Counted from the stretch's first letter, positions 23,274 to 32,280 are shown. The stretch: 64,000 nucleotides of DNA from Edaphobacter modestus (GCF_004217555.1 NZ_SHKW01000008.1:124001-188000); one strand, 5' to 3'. Notes: generated by a model from the sequence alone, not told the origin. Made by a program: numbers and translations.

Positions 23274-25439
23274 ATGAACTTTGAAACTCATATTGAAGCG
23301 CGAATTTCGAAGATCCAGACTGAGCTTTCTGCTTGTCATCGGGATCTCTCCTTGTGCATACAACCCGCGGAGTTCACGGAATTCACAAAGGAAGCGACTG
23401 CGAGACTGGGCGCAGCCTATGGAAAATTCTGCGCCTCGATCAAATGGAAAGTTACCCGGGACTGGGCTGCCGGCACAGACTCTCTCAAGATGGGTAACCA
23501 AACTAAGGAATACTTACGACGGAATGGTGCGTTTCGTCTAATCGCCGCTGTCGACGATGGAGCATTCGTCCGGTTTCCTGCCGAATCACGAGGTCCCAAT
23601 TCTTCAATCGACTATCCCCGTCTCAAGATAGGACTCAAACGGACACGAGCAGTCCAGTCCTACCTTTCGCTCGATTTCGAAAATGAGTCACCGATTGCGA
23701 TCTGCGAAGGGGATAGGGTCGAAACGATACGACAAATGGGAGCGAGGATTCCAAAATCCGGGAAGCCAGTTGAGATTACAGGGCATGTCAGAAAAGCCCT
23801 AATCGAACAAGCGACGGAACTCTCTTCCCTGCTCACCGAATTCGATAAAGTCGCTCTTGGGGTCCTACGCAGAGATCGCTTAAAGATGCAAATCGACAGC
23901 CTCCAGAAGCAAATACGCGCGTTGACGTCTACTAAGGTCGCGTTCAAGAGCGTACATCTGCCCATTTCACTTGTATCTGAGATTCTTGACCAGATCGTGC
24001 GTCTCGCTGGCCCATCCCACTCTGCGACCCCTCTTCTCGTCAAGGGACCCCCAGGCAACGGCAAGACTTTTCTCGCCCAGAAAATTGCGGAGGCTGGTTC
24101 GGTCACGTTTCATAAAGCGGGCGTAAATACTCTGAAGAAATCGAATCTCGGTGAGAGTGCCGTTGCAGTGCAGTCGCTGTGGGCGACGGTACGTGCCTCG
24201 ACGCCATGCATTCTCTTCATTGACGAGTGCGACGCGATATTCGGAACGCGCGGATCCGCCAAAACCGACGCCATCTCTGAGGAGGTCACGAATGCGTTTC
24301 TAGCCGAATGGAGTGGCAAGGAGGAGGGTGTCTGGGTGGTCGGAGCCACCAATCGCCGCGACATCATTGACGACGCCATACTGTCGCGCTTCGGAATGGA
24401 ACTGGAGGTGCCTAACCCGGATCACGAGTGTCGGGCAGCGATTCTTACGCAGGAACTGCGAATTGCCGGCCACCAGGGTCAGCTACCTGACAACGCCGCA
24501 CGGTTGACTCAGGGAATGTCGGGTCGCGACCTTTCCACCTTGGCACACCGATTTGCCGGAAGAACACCGGCAGAGTTCCCTGCCATCATTCGACATATTC
24601 GCTCAGCAGCCAACCCAACCGTAGATGAAGATGCGACCTGGGACACCCTCGTGGTCAGTGATGACACGAAGTCCAGGCTTCAAACAACCTGCGCCCTCCT
24701 CAGAGATGCGGAAGGCTGGGCGAAGCGTGGCGTCACACTTCCTAGCGCGATTCTCTTAGAGGGTCCGGCCGGAACGGGCAAGACGCAATGCGCCCGCACA
24801 ATTGCCAATGAGGGCGGTTTGGGATTTGTGAAGGCGACTCTCGCTGACCTGAAAGGTCAATTCCTTGGGCACGCTGCCGCAAACGTCCGCGATCTATTTG
24901 AAAAGGCTCGTGCTGTCTCGCCTTCGATCCTATTCATCGATGAGATCGACATTGTGACTCCGCGCCGCGATGGAGCTGGGTCTACCGATGCGCTAACACA
25001 GGAGATGGTAAGCCAGCTTCTGCAAGAGATGAACGGCATTGTCGCACAGCGCCGTCAAGTCTTCGTTTTAGCGGCGACCAACCATCCGGAAAAAATAGAT
25101 CTCGCAATCCTCAGCAGGTTCACTGAACGCATCGATGTTCCGTTGCCTATTCTGGAAGACCGCATGAGGCTGATGAAATTGATGCTGGACAAGGCAAAGT
25201 CGAAGACGAATGCATCGTCTGATGACCTACTCATGCTTGGTCAGATATCCGAAGGCATGTCCCACCGTGACTTGAAGAATTGGTTTTCATTAGCTCAGCG
25301 CCGGGCTGTAGGCCGCGCCATCGCCGATCCCGACCTCTACAACCTTACGTTAGATGACCTGATGAGCACTATCCCTGAAGCCGCCAAGTGTAAGCCGCAC
25401 CCGAAAAATTCCGTTCGTCCCAGTGTCCCAATTCGTTAG
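23274..25439 (+). CDS. Tandem AAA+ ATPase (Cdc48/FtsH-like modules)
   Basis: 721 residues; ATG with GAGG 9 bases upstream. An N-terminal ~225-residue region with helices and a coiled coil (LKMQIDSLQKQIRALTS) is followed by two AAA modules. Module 1: GPPGNGKT (about 258), CILFIDECDAIFG, then SRFGMELEVPNPD. Module 2: GPAGTGKT (about 498), SILFIDEIDIVTPRRDGAG, MNGIVAQRRQVFVLAATNHP, ILSRFTERIDVPLP. The layout is that of a type II AAA unfoldase acting on proteins or complexes. Divergent from the secretion-like operon and followed by TonB-family and M48-like genes. Substrate unknown. Confidence 0.85.
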   Translation: MNFETHIEARISKIQTELSACHRDLSLCIQPAEFTEFTKEATARLGAAYGKFCASIKWKVTRDWAAGTDSLKMGNQTKEYLRRNGAFRLIAAVDDGAFVRFPAESRGPNSSIDYPRLKIGLKRTRAVQSYLSLDFENESPIAICEGDRVETIRQMGARIPKSGKPVEITGHVRKALIEQATELSSLLTEFDKVALGVLRRDRLKMQIDSLQKQIRALTSTKVAFKSVHLPISLVSEILDQIVRLAGPSHSATPLLVKGPPGNGKTFLAQKIAEAGSVTFHKAGVNTLKKSNLGESAVAVQSLWATVRASTPCILFIDECDAIFGTRGSAKTDAISEEVTNAFLAEWSGKEEGVWVVGATNRRDIIDDAILSRFGMELEVPNPDHECRAAILTQELRIAGHQGQLPDNAARLTQGMSGRDLSTLAHRFAGRTPAEFPAIIRHIRSAANPTVDEDATWDTLVVSDDTKSRLQTTCALLRDAEGWAKRGVTLPSAILLEGPAGTGKTQCARTIANEGGLGFVKATLADLKGQFLGHAAANVRDLFEKARAVSPSILFIDEIDIVTPRRDGAGSTDALTQEMVSQLLQEMNGIVAQRRQVFVLAATNHPEKIDLAILSRFTERIDVPLPILEDRMRLMKLMLDKAKSKTNASSDDLLMLGQISEGMSHRDLKNWFSLAQRRAVGRAIADPDLYNLTLDDLMSTIPEAAKCKPHPKNSVRPSVPIR

Positions 25440-25452
25440 CACGAATTGGGAC
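25425..25452. terminator. 12-bp stem hairpin at AAA+ gene end
   Basis: GTCCCAATTCGT, a 4-base loop and ACGAATTGGGAC form a perfect hairpin spanning the TAG stop. There is no U-tract after it, so it may stabilise or attenuate the transcript rather than end it. Confidence 0.45.
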
Positions 25453-25501
25453 TTCACCATATCAACGCCTCATACAAGAGGCCTCACCGAAAGAAGCATT
25501 A

Positions 25502-26587
25502 ATGACAGGGCCACTCCGCCGCGGTTCGCAACCTCAGAATAGGCAGTTTTTACACTTCGGCGTCCTCGACAATGGCAGCCAGTGTAGAGGCTCCATCTTC
25601 ACCTCTGTAACCGCCAACGTAACGGTCGCCATCGCCATATGCCTGGTCAGCGCAGCCGCCAAGAAAACAATAGATACCCGGCATAAGCTTGAAGTGCTCA
25701 GCATGGCGCCACTCCCGAAGCCCATAGAGCTCATTAGGCCAAAGATCATTCCTCCCAAGCCGATAGCAACGCCCTCGGCCAAAGTGGATCCACCTCATAT
25801 CAAAATACCGGAGGTCAAACTACCAGACATTCCCCAACCTCAACCATTCAAGATGGTGCAACAGCCACCCATTCTTCCAGCGCTCGCACAATTTGTTCAG
25901 CCTCCACCAGCGCCCAAGGTCGTCAATCTTTCCCAGCCCCAACCCGCTTCCGTGATAAACAACGCTCCGCATCCTACTCCCGTCTCGCTCGGCCAGCAGA
26001 ATAATCCGGTCATTTCGTCAGATAATCCAGCGACAAACGCAATCAATCTCGGACAGCGCGGACTTGCAGGGATGAGTTCCAATACTGGGTTGGGCCCGAA
26101 AGCAACAGCAGTACATCTAGGCTCAGGCTCGACCTCCAGCCAGAATCTGAACGGCCACGACAAAGCCTCGAAAGCCGTCAATGGCGTCAAGCTCGGAGTT
26201 GGAATCGGTACTGGATCGACAAACGCACTCGCGCACGTCGCCGGCCCAGTCAATCTTGGCCAGTATGTTCCTCCACCCATGCCCAAATCATCCGGCCCAA
26301 CCCCACAGCAAGCCAATGCTGCGCCAAAAGTGCTCTTCAAACCTCGACCCGAATACACTTCGGAGGCCATCAAGCTTCATATCGAAGGAACAATCTCCGT
26401 TCGGCTACGCGTCGCCGCTTCCGGTGCTGTTCAGGTTCTAAGCGTTATCAACGACCTCGGTCATGGTCTAGGCGATTCTGCAGTACGTGCAGTTCAGACT
26501 AGCCGCTTTCAACCTGCCCTTAACTCATCAGGCCATCCTATCGACTGGGAAGGCGTGGTAAACGTCGTATTCCAACTTGCCAACTAA
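25502..26587 (+). CDS. TonB-family energy transducer, Pro/Asn-rich
   Basis: 361 residues. One N-terminal membrane helix (VTANVTVAIAICLVSAAA, about 35-53), then a long linker: first Pro/Lys/Ile-rich (PKPIELIRPKIIPPKPI), then Asn/Gly/Ser-rich with repeated V-x-L-G/I-N-L-G-Q units (about 135-260). The TonB C-terminal domain follows (PEYTSEAIKLHIEGTISVRL, LGHGLGDSAVRAVQTSRFQP). It links inner-membrane energy to outer-membrane receptors or machines. 62 bp after the AAA+ gene and 63 bp before the M48-like gene, all rightward. Confidence 0.75.
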   Translation: MTGPLRRGSQPQNRQFLHFGVLDNGSQCRGSIFTSVTANVTVAIAICLVSAAAKKTIDTRHKLEVLSMAPLPKPIELIRPKIIPPKPIATPSAKVDPPHIKIPEVKLPDIPQPQPFKMVQQPPILPALAQFVQPPPAPKVVNLSQPQPASVINNAPHPTPVSLGQQNNPVISSDNPATNAINLGQRGLAGMSSNTGLGPKATAVHLGSGSTSSQNLNGHDKASKAVNGVKLGVGIGTGSTNALAHVAGPVNLGQYVPPPMPKSSGPTPQQANAAPKVLFKPRPEYTSEAIKLHIEGTISVRLRVAASGAVQVLSVINDLGHGLGDSAVRAVQTSRFQPALNSSGHPIDWEGVVNVVFQLAN

Positions 26588-26650
26588 AACTCTATCCAAG
26601 CAATTAACAAGTACCAGAATGACATCACGGTCATCGAAGGGGTTCTAATT

Positions 26651-28420
26651 ATGATTCATCGGAAGCGTACCGCTACCGGATTGTTGCTGATGTTCTGCAT
26701 CGCCTCCACCGTCTCATCACAGACGGTCCTTGGCTTCCCTCTGTTCGGTAAGAAGAAATCAGAAGACTATCAAACAACACGGAAACTAACTGCGAACCAG
26801 GTTGCTCTCGTGGACAAAGCGATTGCGAGCGAGAAAGCACTCGTAAAGACGGTCAGCGATCGGACGCCCCTCGTGGAGACTTACATCCAGCTCATGAAGC
26901 CCCAACCGGTCTTCGGTCAGGTTCCTAGCTCTGATCAACATTTCCTGGGGCGAGTCGACTTCGAGAAAGTCATCAGAGATGACGCGTACCAGATAAACCA
27001 GAAGACCTCCAAGGGGACCGTCAATGGAAAGGCTGGCTTCTTGAAACAGGCATTCTTCCTTCCAGCCGTCACCAGCAGCTCGCTGCACATGAATTTTAGC
27101 GAAGCCGGCTTCGTACAGATGCTTTTAATAGACTCCGCTAATTTTGACCGTCAGCACTACGTCTTTAGTTACGTACGAAATGAATTCCTCGGCAGCATTC
27201 CGACTGCGGTGTTTAGCGTAACCCCAATCCATAAGAAAAGATCAAAGGGCCGTTTTTTTGGTCGCATATGGGTGGAGAGCCATTCCGGTTCGATAGTACG
27301 TTTCAATGGGAAGTTCGACGGTTCGGAAACTGATCACCGCGATTACTATAACTTCGACAGTTGGCGTACAAACGTGCAGCCTAATCTATGGCTGCCTACG
27401 TCGATCTATGTCGAGGCGACTGATAGCCGAAGCGCAACACGAACACTTAGGTTCAAGGCGATCAGTAATGTTTGGGGTTACCAACTCATCGCTCCTTCTG
27501 GCGAAAACGAAAAAACGTCGCTTGACGTGGTTGGCGCTACAGATGTCAGTAATGATGGAATGGACCTCAGTCCACTTGGAGCGCAGAGGGAATGGGTCAA
27601 TCAAGCTGAAAACAACATTATTGACCGTCTTTACCAAGCTGGACTAATTGACGCCCCCAGCGAGTTTGACAAGACACTTGAAGCGCTGGCTTCTAACATC
27701 CTGGCTTATAACGGCATTACACCTCCCCGCCCTGTTCGCTGCAGAACGCTTCTCACCGAGCCTCTCGAGTCGCTGGCTGTTGGCGACACTATTCTGATCT
27801 CCAAGGGCCTTCTCGATACGACTGGGGTCATCAGCCAAGATGGTGCGCAGCAAATGGGCAACATCAACGGAATACTCGCCTTCCAACTCGCTCATATCCT
27901 GCTATCGCATCGGCTCGACACTAAATTCGCCTTTAGCGACCGGACACTCTTTCCATCGACAGAAGTATTTAATCGGCTACCCATGCACCACACCGACGAA
28001 GATAATACGGCGGCGGCGAAGAAGGCGATGGAGCTGCAGAGCGCAAAAGAACTTGAAGGCGGGCAGCAATACTTCGGACTCTACCTCAAACAGTTGCAGC
28101 AGCAAGTGAAACAGCTGAAAGCGCTGAATGAGCCGCTGATCGGAGACGGACTCGTTAAGAGCGACCGTGATCCAACATTATGGATGGCAGCTTTAGTCAC
28201 GAAGGCACCGAACCTAGACGCCAACGACCTGAAGCAGCAATCTGCAATGCCACTAAGCAGCTTCCTCCGCCACGATCCTTGGAGCGGTCAGCTTACAGTG
28301 AGGCACTCCGCCTACGAGCCTCTTCTCTCCCCTGCTGACAAGATGCCTTTTGATATCACTCCCGTTTACCTCAAACTCAACTACTACCAGGAGGCTGCAC
28401 AAACGTCCGCATCAAACTGA
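26651..28420 (+). CDS. Secreted M48-like protein without zinc motif
   Basis: 589 residues with a signal peptide (ATGLLLMFCIASTVSSQTVLG). An N-terminal ~280-residue beta-rich region resembles an outer-membrane lipoprotein carrier-type fold (NFDSWRTNVQPNLWLPTSIY). The C-terminal part follows the plan of acidobacterial M48-type proteins (LESLAVGDTILISKGLLDTT, then ILAFQLAHILLSHRLDT). Where M48 peptidases have HExxH, this protein reads QLAHILLSH, so the catalytic Glu and first His are absent and zinc proteolysis is unlikely. Perhaps a binding or assembly factor. A strong terminator follows. Confidence 0.6.
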   Translation: MIHRKRTATGLLLMFCIASTVSSQTVLGFPLFGKKKSEDYQTTRKLTANQVALVDKAIASEKALVKTVSDRTPLVETYIQLMKPQPVFGQVPSSDQHFLGRVDFEKVIRDDAYQINQKTSKGTVNGKAGFLKQAFFLPAVTSSSLHMNFSEAGFVQMLLIDSANFDRQHYVFSYVRNEFLGSIPTAVFSVTPIHKKRSKGRFFGRIWVESHSGSIVRFNGKFDGSETDHRDYYNFDSWRTNVQPNLWLPTSIYVEATDSRSATRTLRFKAISNVWGYQLIAPSGENEKTSLDVVGATDVSNDGMDLSPLGAQREWVNQAENNIIDRLYQAGLIDAPSEFDKTLEALASNILAYNGITPPRPVRCRTLLTEPLESLAVGDTILISKGLLDTTGVISQDGAQQMGNINGILAFQLAHILLSHRLDTKFAFSDRTLFPSTEVFNRLPMHHTDEDNTAAAKKAMELQSAKELEGGQQYFGLYLKQLQQQVKQLKALNEPLIGDGLVKSDRDPTLWMAALVTKAPNLDANDLKQQSAMPLSSFLRHDPWSGQLTVRHSAYEPLLSPADKMPFDITPVYLKLNYYQEAAQTSASN

Positions 28421-28433
28421 AAAGGTTGCAGAA

Positions 28434-28468
28434 AAAGAGGACGGTTGGTGCATCCAACCGTCCTCTTT
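28434..28468 (+). terminator. Strong intrinsic terminator
   Basis: A perfect 15-bp stem (AAAGAGGACGGTTGG) with a TGCAT loop, followed by TGCTTTTTGC. It separates the AAA+/TonB/M48-like transcript from dnaA. Confidence 0.85.
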
Positions 28469-28524
28469 GCTTTTTGCTGTGTAAAGGTCAGCCTTTCTAA
28501 CAACTCGAAGTGTAAGCTGGGACT

Positions 28525-29913
28525 GTGGAAAAGGAACTCGAAGGCACAACTGCAGCGAGCAGGTTGCAAAGCGTTTCGTTGAACGATTGGGTACGGATCC
28601 TCGAAATCCTCCGCGAAAAAATACCGCGCCAATCATTTGATACCTGGTTGAAGCCAACTCGTTTTATCGGATTCGAGGGTAAGTCTCTCCTCGTGAGGGT
28701 TCCCAGTGTAGATTTTCTCTACATAAAGGACCGCTACACAGATTTGCTACAGGAATCTCTGCTGCGCTTGAAACTTGATTGCGAAATCGTTTTTGTTCCT
28801 AGTGATAGCGAAGAAGCCAAGGAAAACGAGCGGCAGTCGCAGCCGACTCCTTCTTCGCCCAGATCTTCCAAGTCCAAACGGCCAGAGAGCGGTCCAGCAG
28901 AACTAAATCCTCAATATTCGTTTGATTCATTCGTCGTTGGCGACGGCAGTAAATTCGCTTTCACCGCTGCCCATGCCATTGTGGAGCGCCCTGGTTTAAC
29001 GTACAACCCGCTATTCCTGTATGGCGGATCTGGAACCGGCAAGACCCACCTCCTTCACGCAATTGGCAACGAGTTTACGTGGAAGCATCCACGTGCCTCC
29101 GTTCTATATGCGACTGGGGAGAAGTTCGTTTCCGAGATGATTGAGTCCCTACGGGATAAGACGATGCGCGTCTTTCGGCAGAGAGTTCGTACCGTCGACG
29201 TTCTCTTGATGGACGATATCCAGTTTCTGAGTGGTAAAACTCGTTTACAAGAGGAGTTTTTGCACACGTTCGACGCACTCCTGCAACGTAAAAGGCAAGT
29301 CGTAATCGCCTGCGACCAATCACCAAGAGAATTGACTGGCCTAGATGAAAAACTCCATTCCCGTTTGGAAGCTGGGCTGGTTGCAGACCTGCAGGTTCCC
29401 AATTTTGAGACGAGAGTTGGAATACTTCACAAGAAAGCCGCGCAGGAAAAAATTACTCTCCCAACAGATGTAGCGTTGTTCATTGCGACACACGCACGCG
29501 CAAACACACGCGAGTTGGAGGGCGCCCTGACACGATTGATTGCCTGGTCGTCTTCGCAGGGCCTATCAGTAAACATTGAGACGGCACAAACCTGCCTCAA
29601 GCACCTGCTTGGTACAAGGGCTAAGATGCTCAAGATTGGTACGGTGGCGACCGCCGTGGCCAAACACTACCATCTCCCTGTGACAGCTCTGAAACAGGAG
29701 AAGTCTCGTTCTTTGGCCGAACCTCGTCATTTAGCTATGTACTTGGCACAGCAATTGACTCACGCCTCACTGTCGGAGATCGGCCGCTATTTCGGCGGCC
29801 GACATCACACGACAGTTCTGTACTCGATTCATAAAATTGAGAAGCTAATTAAGGTCGATCCAATTATGCGCGATACGGTAGAAGTACTGAGTACGTCACT
29901 CGGCCACAACTGA
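28525..29913 (+). CDS. dnaA: DnaA-like replication initiator, plasmid paralogue
   Basis: 462 residues, GTG start, all four DnaA domains. Domain I (about 18-95: WVRILEILREKIPRQSFDTW), a Ser/Pro/Lys-rich linker, AAA+ domain III with GGSGTGKT (167-174), LLMDDIQFL (227-235) and sensor motifs, and DNA-binding domain IV with EPRHLAMYLAQQLTHASLSE and GGRHHTTV (434-441). In chromosomal DnaA the last motif is GGRDHTTV; here the Asp that contacts the DnaA box is His. It lies 4 kb from a plasmid rep gene and iterons, next to par genes, so it is probably a plasmid-borne paralogue with changed site preference. Its end overlaps the convergent par gene by 18 bp. Confidence 0.85.
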   Translation: MEKELEGTTAASRLQSVSLNDWVRILEILREKIPRQSFDTWLKPTRFIGFEGKSLLVRVPSVDFLYIKDRYTDLLQESLLRLKLDCEIVFVPSDSEEAKENERQSQPTPSSPRSSKSKRPESGPAELNPQYSFDSFVVGDGSKFAFTAAHAIVERPGLTYNPLFLYGGSGTGKTHLLHAIGNEFTWKHPRASVLYATGEKFVSEMIESLRDKTMRVFRQRVRTVDVLLMDDIQFLSGKTRLQEEFLHTFDALLQRKRQVVIACDQSPRELTGLDEKLHSRLEAGLVADLQVPNFETRVGILHKKAAQEKITLPTDVALFIATHARANTRELEGALTRLIAWSSSQGLSVNIETAQTCLKHLLGTRAKMLKIGTVATAVAKHYHLPVTALKQEKSRSLAEPRHLAMYLAQQLTHASLSEIGRYFGGRHHTTVLYSIHKIEKLIKVDPIMRDTVEVLSTSLGHN

Positions 29914-30270
29914 ATCAGCGCTATCGTTTGTTGCATTGCTCATCACTGTGCGAGAACCATTGATTGATGGCAGATTTGCAGTCAACTCGTCGAACGCATC
30001 AGCGACTGAAATATCGTTCAGTTCGCAGTACTGCTGGAAACGATTCCATGCATTGACCCTTACCCGCATCGTGATCGGCAGAGATTTTGGGGCCCGCGGA
30101 CCGCGGCGAGTCCTAAATACGTTCCGCTTTTCCTCGAAATTCTTGATGGAGAACCCGTGATCAGCGCTGACTTTCTCCATGTCTTGCAATGTGGCGCCAT
30201 TGACCTCTCCCTTCATCGGCTCCTTCGGCTGAAATTCGCTGAGGCTCCCGAACGGATCTGTTTTATTCAT
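29896..30270 (-). CDS. Putative centromere-binding partner of ParA
   Basis: 124 residues. The ATG overlaps the parA stop (ATGA), the classic parA-adaptor arrangement. The basic stretch NVFRTRRGPRAPKSLP leads into ITMRVRVNAWNRFQQYCELN and DISVADAFDELTANL, a beta strand plus two helices as in ribbon-helix-helix DNA-binding proteins (ParG/Omega type). A flexible N-terminus (about 1-60) would contact ParA. Predicted to bind the GTACGACAC array upstream of parA and to autoregulate the operon. The fold is inferred from pattern only. Confidence 0.65.
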   Translation of the reverse strand: MNKTDPFGSLSEFQPKEPMKGEVNGATLQDMEKVSADHGFSIKNFEEKRNVFRTRRGPRAPKSLPITMRVRVNAWNRFQQYCELNDISVADAFDELTANLPSINGSRTVMSNATNDSADSVVAE

Positions 30271-30944
30271 GCTGCATCCTCCTTCTTCCCGAGAAGAACT
30301 TCAATGATCTCAGCTGTGAGGCTTTCAGCATTTTCCAACGCAGCAGGAAGACCATTCGTGTCTGAACTCGACAACTCGGGTAGCGAGAGCTTATATGCAA
30401 ACATGTGGGAGAATGCGGTTCTTTCATTCAGGCTTGCCGAAAGCCCGGGAATTCCAGCGTTGGCAATGCTCTGTCGAATGTCCTTTTCTTCTCTCGTGAC
30501 AATGATCGGACTTGTCCGGATAAAGAGAATGAAATGGGGAATAGTCCGCTTAAACAGTTTTTCTTGTGATCGGAGCAACGCAATGGCGCGCGTCGCAACT
30601 TCAGCATCGGCTGTCTTAGCTTGCATGGGAATCAGAACGAGATCAGCTCGTGACATCGCAGCAGCCATCTCTTGATTTGCTGTTCCTTGAACGTCAATGA
30701 TGACAAATTGAACCTGCGTAGCCAGCCGATCAATTAGGTCAGTGAGATCCTCGCCCGGAGTAGGCGTCACCACCAAGTCCTTGTATTGACTTGCGCCCTG
30801 ACCCCAACGGCCCAACGTCCTCTGAGGGTCTGCATCTATAATCCGCACGCTTGCCCCGCGGCTCGCGAGGGTCGTACCCACCACAATACAGCTTGTTGAC
30901 TTGCCACTGCCGCCCTTTGGGTTTGCTGCGACTACTATTGGCAT
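30267..30944 (-). CDS. parA: ParA-family partition ATPase
   Basis: 225 residues. Deviant Walker A KGGSGKST (10-17) at the N-terminus, IIDADPQRTLGRWG (A'), FVIIDVQGTANQEM (B). No N-terminal helix-turn-helix, so this is the short type Ib ParA, which pairs with a small ribbon-helix-helix partner rather than ParB. AAAGG precedes the ATG. It positions plasmid copies on the nucleoid. The array of short repeats immediately upstream (30982-31310) is the expected centromere and operator. Confidence 0.9.
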   Translation of the reverse strand: MPIVVAANPKGGSGKSTSCIVVGTTLASRGASVRIIDADPQRTLGRWGQGASQYKDLVVTPTPGEDLTDLIDRLATQVQFVIIDVQGTANQEMAAAMSRADLVLIPMQAKTADAEVATRAIALLRSQEKLFKRTIPHFILFIRTSPIIVTREEKDIRQSIANAGIPGLSASLNERTAFSHMFAYKLSLPELSSSDTNGLPAALENAESLTAEIIEVLLGKKEDAA

Positions 30945-30981
30945 CCTGGTTACCTTTCTACCTGTGTTTACCCGTCGTTAT

Positions 30982-31310
30982 GTACGACACAGTTATGTAC
31001 TCCTCGCGGTGTACGACACTAATACGAACACGTGGTTGTATACGACACCACTATGTACACATAGCTGAGTACTACACGTTTAGGCGGACTTATTTGTGTC
31101 GTACTCCGCTTAGCACACGGTAAGTGTACGGCACAGTGGCGCACACTAGACGGTATACGACACAACGGGTACACCAAAAGTAACACCTACTCGTCCACAT
31201 TCGTGTACTACACAGTGGCGCACACTGAGCCGTACACGACACAATAGATACACCTGGTTGTGCACTTACTGGTGCACTACGCGCGTACGACACGGTGTCG
31301 TACACGACAC
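30982..31310. repeat. Centromere-like array of GTACGACAC sites
   Basis: At least 13 copies of a 9-mer GTACGACAC or one-base variants (GTACTACAC, ATACGACAC, ACACGACAC, GTACGGCAC), mostly direct, at 30982, 31011, 31040, 31069, 31126, 31155, 31205, 31234, 31285 and 31302, with inverted copies at 31096 and 31295. Spacing is often 29 bp (30982, 31011, 31040, 31069; 31126 to 31155; 31205 to 31234). Copies 31285 and 31295 form the perfect palindrome GTACGACACGGTGTCGTAC. CACAGTGGCGCACACT occurs twice (31132, 31211). Lies just upstream of parA: a likely parS/parC site. Confidence 0.8.
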
Positions 31311-31860
31311 TTTCTAGAACACGGAAGTGCACAAGTAGGTGTCGGGCTCGTGCACCTATGTACACGATGCGTGTACTAGCCGAGACACTTCCAATTGCCA
31401 GCTCAGGGGGACTGGCAAAGTGAGAATAGGCAAGCGGCCGCCACCTCACTAAACAGATTGTTATCTGCCAGCCAAGCACACGCTGGGGCGCCAACTTTGC
31501 CAGTTGCTGTGAGGCTTTGTCTCACCATACTGCGCGAGTTCGACAATGAAAGGTCTCGCCCTTGTAGAGACGTGGACCTTCCGGCGACCTAAACGTACAT
31601 AAATTTTCTTTGTTGAGAGGACCTCGGGGTAGAACATCACGGAGACTACAGAAGGGAAGGGAAGTGACTTGGCAGAAGGCAGAGCAATTCTACGAGCCGT
31701 CTAGACCGCTGCAGATCCCCTTGAGCCTGATAGTCCTTATTTGGATATTGAAAGGCCGTGCTCTAGGCCGGTACAGCCGCGCTGCGAACCGACTGTGCAC
31801 CCCGGAGTCCAGACTTTCGGCGTGCGGGGCTTGTACAGGCCCTTCCCGGCCCACACACAC
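31311..31860. other. Gene-poor stretch with long-range inverted repeat
   Basis: ACTGGCAAAGT (31411-31421) and its exact reverse complement (31494-31504) lie 72 bp apart. From about 31600 the GC content rises clearly. Frames on both strands (for example 31610-32092) are long only because of high GC and show no recognisable protein or ribosome site. Confidence 0.4.
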
Positions 31861-31894
31861 GGGGACACTTCAAGAAACGGAACGCAACGTACGC
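31861..31894. repeat. 34-bp direct repeat, left copy
   Basis: Begins GGGGACACTTCAAGAAACGG and ends CGTACGC; matches 32864-32897 at 33 of 34 positions. The two copies bracket about 970 bp of higher-GC DNA that holds the exported-protein gene pair. Confidence 0.8.
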
Positions 31895-32280
31895 GCCTCT
31901 CGGGAGTTTGCATTTGCAGCAGGGTCTACTGGCAAATGGGAGGCACGCGGGCGCGCGGTCACAATGGCAGAATTTTGGACGTGCGGATGTGCGGGAGTAG
32001 CGGCTGGCTGCCCGGGCAGTCCAACCTGCGACCCGCAACCCGAACCTAACGGCGACGATCGAGCAGAGCTACAACGAGCTGCGCGGCGGTGAGCAGTACT
32101 CCAACGGCGCTGACCAGTACTCCAACGGCGCTGAGCAAAACGGCAACAATCTCCATGACCTCGGCCCCCCCTTTCAAATGGCCTTACTAAGGGGGGCCAA
32201 AGTCCGACTTTGGTTCGTTGCCGAGGTCGCCCGGACTCGCTAGCGGAACACCGCTGCATAGTCCGCAGGGTTTTCGAGCA
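31895..32280. other. High-GC stretch with 21-bp tandem repeat
   Basis: Two perfect-but-one 21-mers (AGTACTCCAACGGCGCT core) at 32091-32111 and 32112-32132, then a partial third. In one forward frame they read EQYSNGADQYSNGAEQNGNN, but that frame has no start codon or ribosome site. A GC-rich hairpin (GGCCCCCC/GGGGGGCC, 32163-32198) follows and could terminate transcription. Confidence 0.45.

Noticed and set aside
25897..26373. Leftward Gly/Ala/Pro-rich frame inside the TonB-family gene
   Set aside because: Shadow of the low-complexity linker of the rightward gene.
30267..30944. Chromosomal soj/spo0J locus
   Set aside because: ParA is the short type and its partner is a small non-ParB protein; no rnpA, gidA/B or other chromosomal origin genes lie near dnaA.
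30982..31310. CRISPR array as an explanation for the repeats near parA
   Set aside because: Repeat units are 9 bp, degenerate, in both orientations and without uniform spacers; a partition site fits better.
31610..32092. Overlapping long frames on both strands in the high-GC stretch
   Set aside because: Length is explained by high GC; no start context, no recognisable domain, low-complexity translations.
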